Shown here in pieces: positions 33,337 to 36,132 of a stretch of 36,132 nt of DNA. The stretch is from NCBI GenBank assembly GCA_015064665.1, contig SVRU01000022.1, positions 1-36,132 on the forward strand, in the 5' to 3' direction. The notes beneath the pieces are model-generated. The model was not told the DNA's origin. It was given only the letters and a program-made list of their open reading frames with translations, and searched no databases. A program made the position numbers and the translations under genes. The stretch's first letter is position 1. Every line of letters begins with the position of its first letter. Source of the stretch: Oscillospiraceae bacterium. GTDB taxonomy: Bacteria; Bacillota_A; Clostridia; Oscillospirales; CAG-272.

Positions 33337-35208
33337 ATGGCATCAAAATGGAAAAACAAGGCGCTTGAGCTTGTAATCGGTCTTGCCTTTACAAACAAGA
33401 GGAACCCTGCTACGATTCCATACGCTCCGACTAAGACGGAAATTTCCGAATTTGAGAGCAAATATTTCCGCCGCACGACTCCCGAGCGATGCGGCATCTC
33501 TTCAAAACGGATTTACGAAATGCTTTCGGCTCTTGAGAAAAATCCGCGAGCAAACATTCATAATATAATGATACTCAAGGGCAAAGAGGTCATTTCGGAA
33601 TGCTCCGCTCCCGGATACGACGTCAACACGCGCCACCTCTCGCACTCAATGTCCAAGTCGCTGACGGGAATGGCAATCGGATTTCTCGTAAGTGAAAAAA
33701 AGCTCTCGCTTACGACGAGACTTATAGATATATTCCCCGAATATAAATATACCGACAAACGTTTTGAGGACATTACCGTGCATCATCTGCTCGCGATGTC
33801 AACCGGCGTTCCCTTCTCAGAGGCGGGCTCGGTCACCGAAACCGAATGGACGAAGGCGTTTTTCGAATCGAAGCTGCTTTTCTCACCCGGAACGAACTTC
33901 GCATATAACAGTATGAATTCCTATATTCTTGCAAGAATCGTAGTAAGAATAAGCGGAATGTCGCTGACGCGCTTTCTGACCGACAGAATATTTAAGCCGC
34001 TCGCGATAGAAAACGTGTTTTGGGAGATTGGTCCGGAGGGAATAGAAAAAGGCGGCTGGGGAGTCCACCTTTCTTGTGAAAGCTGGGCAAAGCTTGGTGT
34101 TATGATGATGATGGGCGGTGTCTTTGAAGGGAAAAAGGTATTGCCGAGAGCGTGGGTCGCAAAAAGCACCTCGCTGCAGATGCAAGCGCCCGACAGCGCG
34201 GGAGATTTTAATTACGGATATCAGATTTGGGTTCACAGACGCAACGACGAATTTCTCTTTAACGGCATGCTCGGGCAAAACGTGTGGGTATGCCCGAGAA
34301 ACGGAATAGTCGTGGTCGTCAATTGCGAAAACAACGAGCTTTTCCAGAAAAGCGCGGTAATCGAGATAATACAACGCTATCTCGGCGGAAAAATCTACTC
34401 GGACGTATACGATACCGGCTCTCTTGCCGTTTTGAGAAAAAAAGAGAGGACGTTTTTCGAGTCGCGCTGTTACGCAAAGCCAAAGCACCCCAAAAAGGGA
34501 CTTCTTTACAAAATCGGACTAAAAAACAGAATGCCGTATGATTCGGCTTGGAATAAAATTCTCGGAACCTACACCTTCGCGCAGAACAACCACGGAATTC
34601 TCCCTCTTTTCATTCGCGCAATGCAGAATAACTATACCGGTGGAATAGAATCGGTAAGCTTTGAAAGAGAGGGCGAAAAGCTCTTCTTTACCTCCAGAGA
34701 GGGCGGAATTGACTACAGACTTGAGGTTGGACTCTATGAATACAGAAGCACCGTGCTTAACTTTAACGGTGAAAAATATCTTATTCGCGCAATGGGCGAA
34801 TCGGCAGAAAACGAAGACAGGCATAAAAGCTACAAGATTGATATTATTCTTCCGGAGATGCCGAATTCGAGAAAAATCAAGTTTTCTTTCGGTGATGACG
34901 GAAGACTCCTTATGAGAATGACCGAAATTCCAAACGACAAGATTGCCGAACCCTTGGTTGAGGGAATTTACACCACAAATCCCAAGCTGGCATTCGCAGT
35001 AAAGATGCTTGAGCGGCGTCTTGGCGACAGATTCCTTAACAAAAAGCTTGAGAGCCTGTTTTCTCCCCTCTTGATTGGCGCGAACACCCATTCGAAGAAA
35101 TATCTTGACATCGTTGCCGACGAAAAGGCAAGAGCGGAGGAAGCAAACCGCGCAACCGGCGCGATAAGCGCACTCATTCTTAAGGCGGCGGAAAGCGACG
35201 ACGATTAA
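33337..35208 (+). CDS. Serine beta-lactamase-like hydrolase with a long C-terminal extension (623 aa)
   Basis: A class C beta-lactamase/esterase-fold domain (about 45-370) with the S-x-x-K motif SMSK at 104-107 (catalytic S104, K107) and a Tyr motif Y190-N-S in FAYNSMNSYILARI. SRVTETEWTKAFFESKLLFSPGTNF and GMLGQNVWVCPRNGIVVVVNCENN follow the same layout as family members annotated EstB/PBP4*. The remaining 250 residues are not recognised; they include beta-rich segments (GGIESVSFEREGEKLFFTSREGGIDYRLEV), a domain of the type often found after these hydrolases. There is no signal peptide, so it is probably cytoplasmic. Substrate unknown; do not assume antibiotic resistance. Confidence 0.82.
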   Translation: MASKWKNKALELVIGLAFTNKRNPATIPYAPTKTEISEFESKYFRRTTPERCGISSKRIYEMLSALEKNPRANIHNIMILKGKEVISECSAPGYDVNTRHLSHSMSKSLTGMAIGFLVSEKKLSLTTRLIDIFPEYKYTDKRFEDITVHHLLAMSTGVPFSEAGSVTETEWTKAFFESKLLFSPGTNFAYNSMNSYILARIVVRISGMSLTRFLTDRIFKPLAIENVFWEIGPEGIEKGGWGVHLSCESWAKLGVMMMMGGVFEGKKVLPRAWVAKSTSLQMQAPDSAGDFNYGYQIWVHRRNDEFLFNGMLGQNVWVCPRNGIVVVVNCENNELFQKSAVIEIIQRYLGGKIYSDVYDTGSLAVLRKKERTFFESRCYAKPKHPKKGLLYKIGLKNRMPYDSAWNKILGTYTFAQNNHGILPLFIRAMQNNYTGGIESVSFEREGEKLFFTSREGGIDYRLEVGLYEYRSTVLNFNGEKYLIRAMGESAENEDRHKSYKIDIILPEMPNSRKIKFSFGDDGRLLMRMTEIPNDKIAEPLVEGIYTTNPKLAFAVKMLERRLGDRFLNKKLESLFSPLLIGANTHSKKYLDIVADEKARAEEANRATGAISALILKAAESDDD

Positions 35209-35231
35209 AATCATACCACAATACAAAAAAT

Positions 35232-35258
35232 GGCGAGGATGCACAAAGCATCCTCGCC
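35232..35258 (-). terminator. Terminator of the metallo-beta-lactamase-fold gene
   Basis: An 11-bp stem GGCGAGGATGC/GCATCCTCGCC with a 5-base loop. On the minus strand it is followed by ATTTTTTG, a good U-run; on the plus strand the following bases are only A/T-rich. A second small stem (AAAGCAC/GTGCTTT at 35272-35290) lies between it and the gene. Confidence 0.8.
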
Positions 35259-35314
35259 ACTAATTTATTTTAAAGCACACTCCGTGCTTTTTAAAAAGCC
35301 CTTGCCGTTTCTCT

Positions 35315-36118
35315 TTACTCAACGTCCTCAAGCCCGTAAAGCTCCATAACCTCGTTTTTACGTTTTGTAAGAAACGGAATCCAGGTTTTTTCCTCGATAA
35401 ACGGATTATATTCCTCCGTCATACGCGAAGCCTTGTCCACGTGATTATTGTTTCCGGGATGATTGCCGATATGAAGGTCTACCTGCTCCTTCATAAGACG
35501 GTTGGTACTTCTTATATAATCCTCTCTGAGCGAATAAGGAAGCTTCTTTGAGTCGAGATATTTATCGGTAAGCGAGTTATCCCCTGCTCCGCCGAACATA
35601 CCTGCAATATACTCTTCTCCCTTATATCTGACGTTCCAAAACATTGACATCGTTCCGACGGTATGGCCGGGGGTTGAGATAAACCGCACCTTAACGTCAC
35701 CGAAATCCAAAACGTCTCCTTCACGAACTATCACGTCGGGCTCAAAGTAATACTCCTTTTCATTAGCGGGTGGGATTTTTCCCGCCCAAAGCAAATCGCA
35801 CTCACCGCGCACGGCATCCTCATCACCAAGTCCTATATAGGTTTTAGCTCCGGAAAGAGAAACTATTTTAGGCGTTGCGCCGGTATGGTCGTAGTGCCCG
35901 TGAGAATGAATGATATGCTTAATATCCTTTACGTCGAACCCAAGCGACTCGATATTCGAAATAAGCGCGTCAACGGTATCGTCAGAGCCGCTGTCGATAA
36001 GCACAAGCCCATCTGCAGTCTTCATCAGGTGAGCCGGAGCCATACTCTTTACTCCGACCCAATATAAATTATCCGCTATTCTGAAAGGAGGAATAAGCGG
36101 TGCCGCTTTCTTTTCCAT
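35315..36118 (-). CDS. Metallo-beta-lactamase-fold hydrolase (B3-like metal site)
   Basis: A 267-residue MBL-fold protein with metal ligands H73-x-H75-x-D77-H78 (HSHGHYDH), STPGHTVGTMS for the next His and NHPGNNNHVD for the last. The order IADNLYWVGVKSMAPAHLMKTADGLVLIDSGS and the spacing resemble subclass B3/lactonase-type enzymes. There is no signal peptide, so an antibiotic role is unlikely; a cytoplasmic ester, lactone or thioester hydrolase is more plausible. GAGGTG lies before the ATG at 36118. Convergent with the serine hydrolase; promoter is outside the window. Confidence 0.85.
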   Translation of the reverse strand: MEKKAAPLIPPFRIADNLYWVGVKSMAPAHLMKTADGLVLIDSGSDDTVDALISNIESLGFDVKDIKHIIHSHGHYDHTGATPKIVSLSGAKTYIGLGDEDAVRGECDLLWAGKIPPANEKEYYFEPDVIVREGDVLDFGDVKVRFISTPGHTVGTMSMFWNVRYKGEEYIAGMFGGAGDNSLTDKYLDSKKLPYSLREDYIRSTNRLMKEQVDLHIGNHPGNNNHVDKASRMTEEYNPFIEEKTWIPFLTKRKNEVMELYGLEDVE

Positions 36119-36132
36119 ATTTCACCTCGTAA

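Noticed and set aside
33337..36118. Two beta-lactamase-fold genes as an antibiotic-resistance locus
   Set aside because: Neither has a signal peptide, they are convergent and not an operon, and both belong to broad hydrolase families in which most members are not resistance enzymes.

Overview
The window looks like chromosome from a Gram-positive gut-type member of Clostridia (Oscillospirales or a relative). This placement is inference. It rests on the rimP-nusA-ylxR-ylxQ-infB operon order, a CIRCE element at clpB, a type II pantothenate kinase, AGGAG-type ribosome binding sites, and a very large secreted protein with the Cys/His-rich repeats typical of uncultured gut Clostridia. Two families of intergenic repeats common in those genomes also occur.

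Layout. (1) 1-4145, minus strand: the translation/transcription operon rimP, nusA, ylxR, ylxQ and infB (infB runs off the left edge). It has a good promoter and a short leader that holds a hairpin and a possible 25-codon leader peptide ending at the rimP start. (2) 4210-9574, minus strand: a small hypothetical gene paired with a 668-residue probable tail-anchored coiled-coil protein, a stand-alone CBS-pair protein, type II pantothenate kinase (coaW) and a truncated-architecture MutS-family ATPase, the last two overlapping. (3) about 9600-22600, plus strand: a compact 12.7-kb block of virion genes in podovirus order: small and large terminase, portal, a virion-associated helical protein, a tiny protein, a probable scaffold, a decoration-like protein, the HK97-fold major capsid, a connector, a large tail nozzle-like protein with a BspA-type leucine-rich-repeat insertion, two small tail-end proteins and three membrane proteins. 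I see no integrase, repressor, replication gene, tail tape measure or endolysin, and no att repeats. Host genes flank it on both sides. It may be a defective prophage remnant or a domesticated, gene-transfer-agent-like particle locus. (4) 22560-29150: a terminator, two dispersed repeats, then a strongly promoted 2030-residue secreted beta-helix protein ending in twelve 22-residue H-C-C-C repeats. (5) 29154-36118: clpB (minus) under a CIRCE site, a divergent Fur-family regulator with an autoregulatory box overlapping a metal-exporter gene, a large serine beta-lactamase-like protein, and a convergent metallo-beta-lactamase-fold hydrolase.

The virion block is the most interesting part. Its genes overlap or abut almost everywhere, so it looks intact and under selection. 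A perfect 7-3-7 inverted repeat lies upstream of it, and a multi-hairpin structure follows the capsid gene, so it may be regulated as a unit. No tRNA, rRNA, CRISPR array or transposase was recognised.
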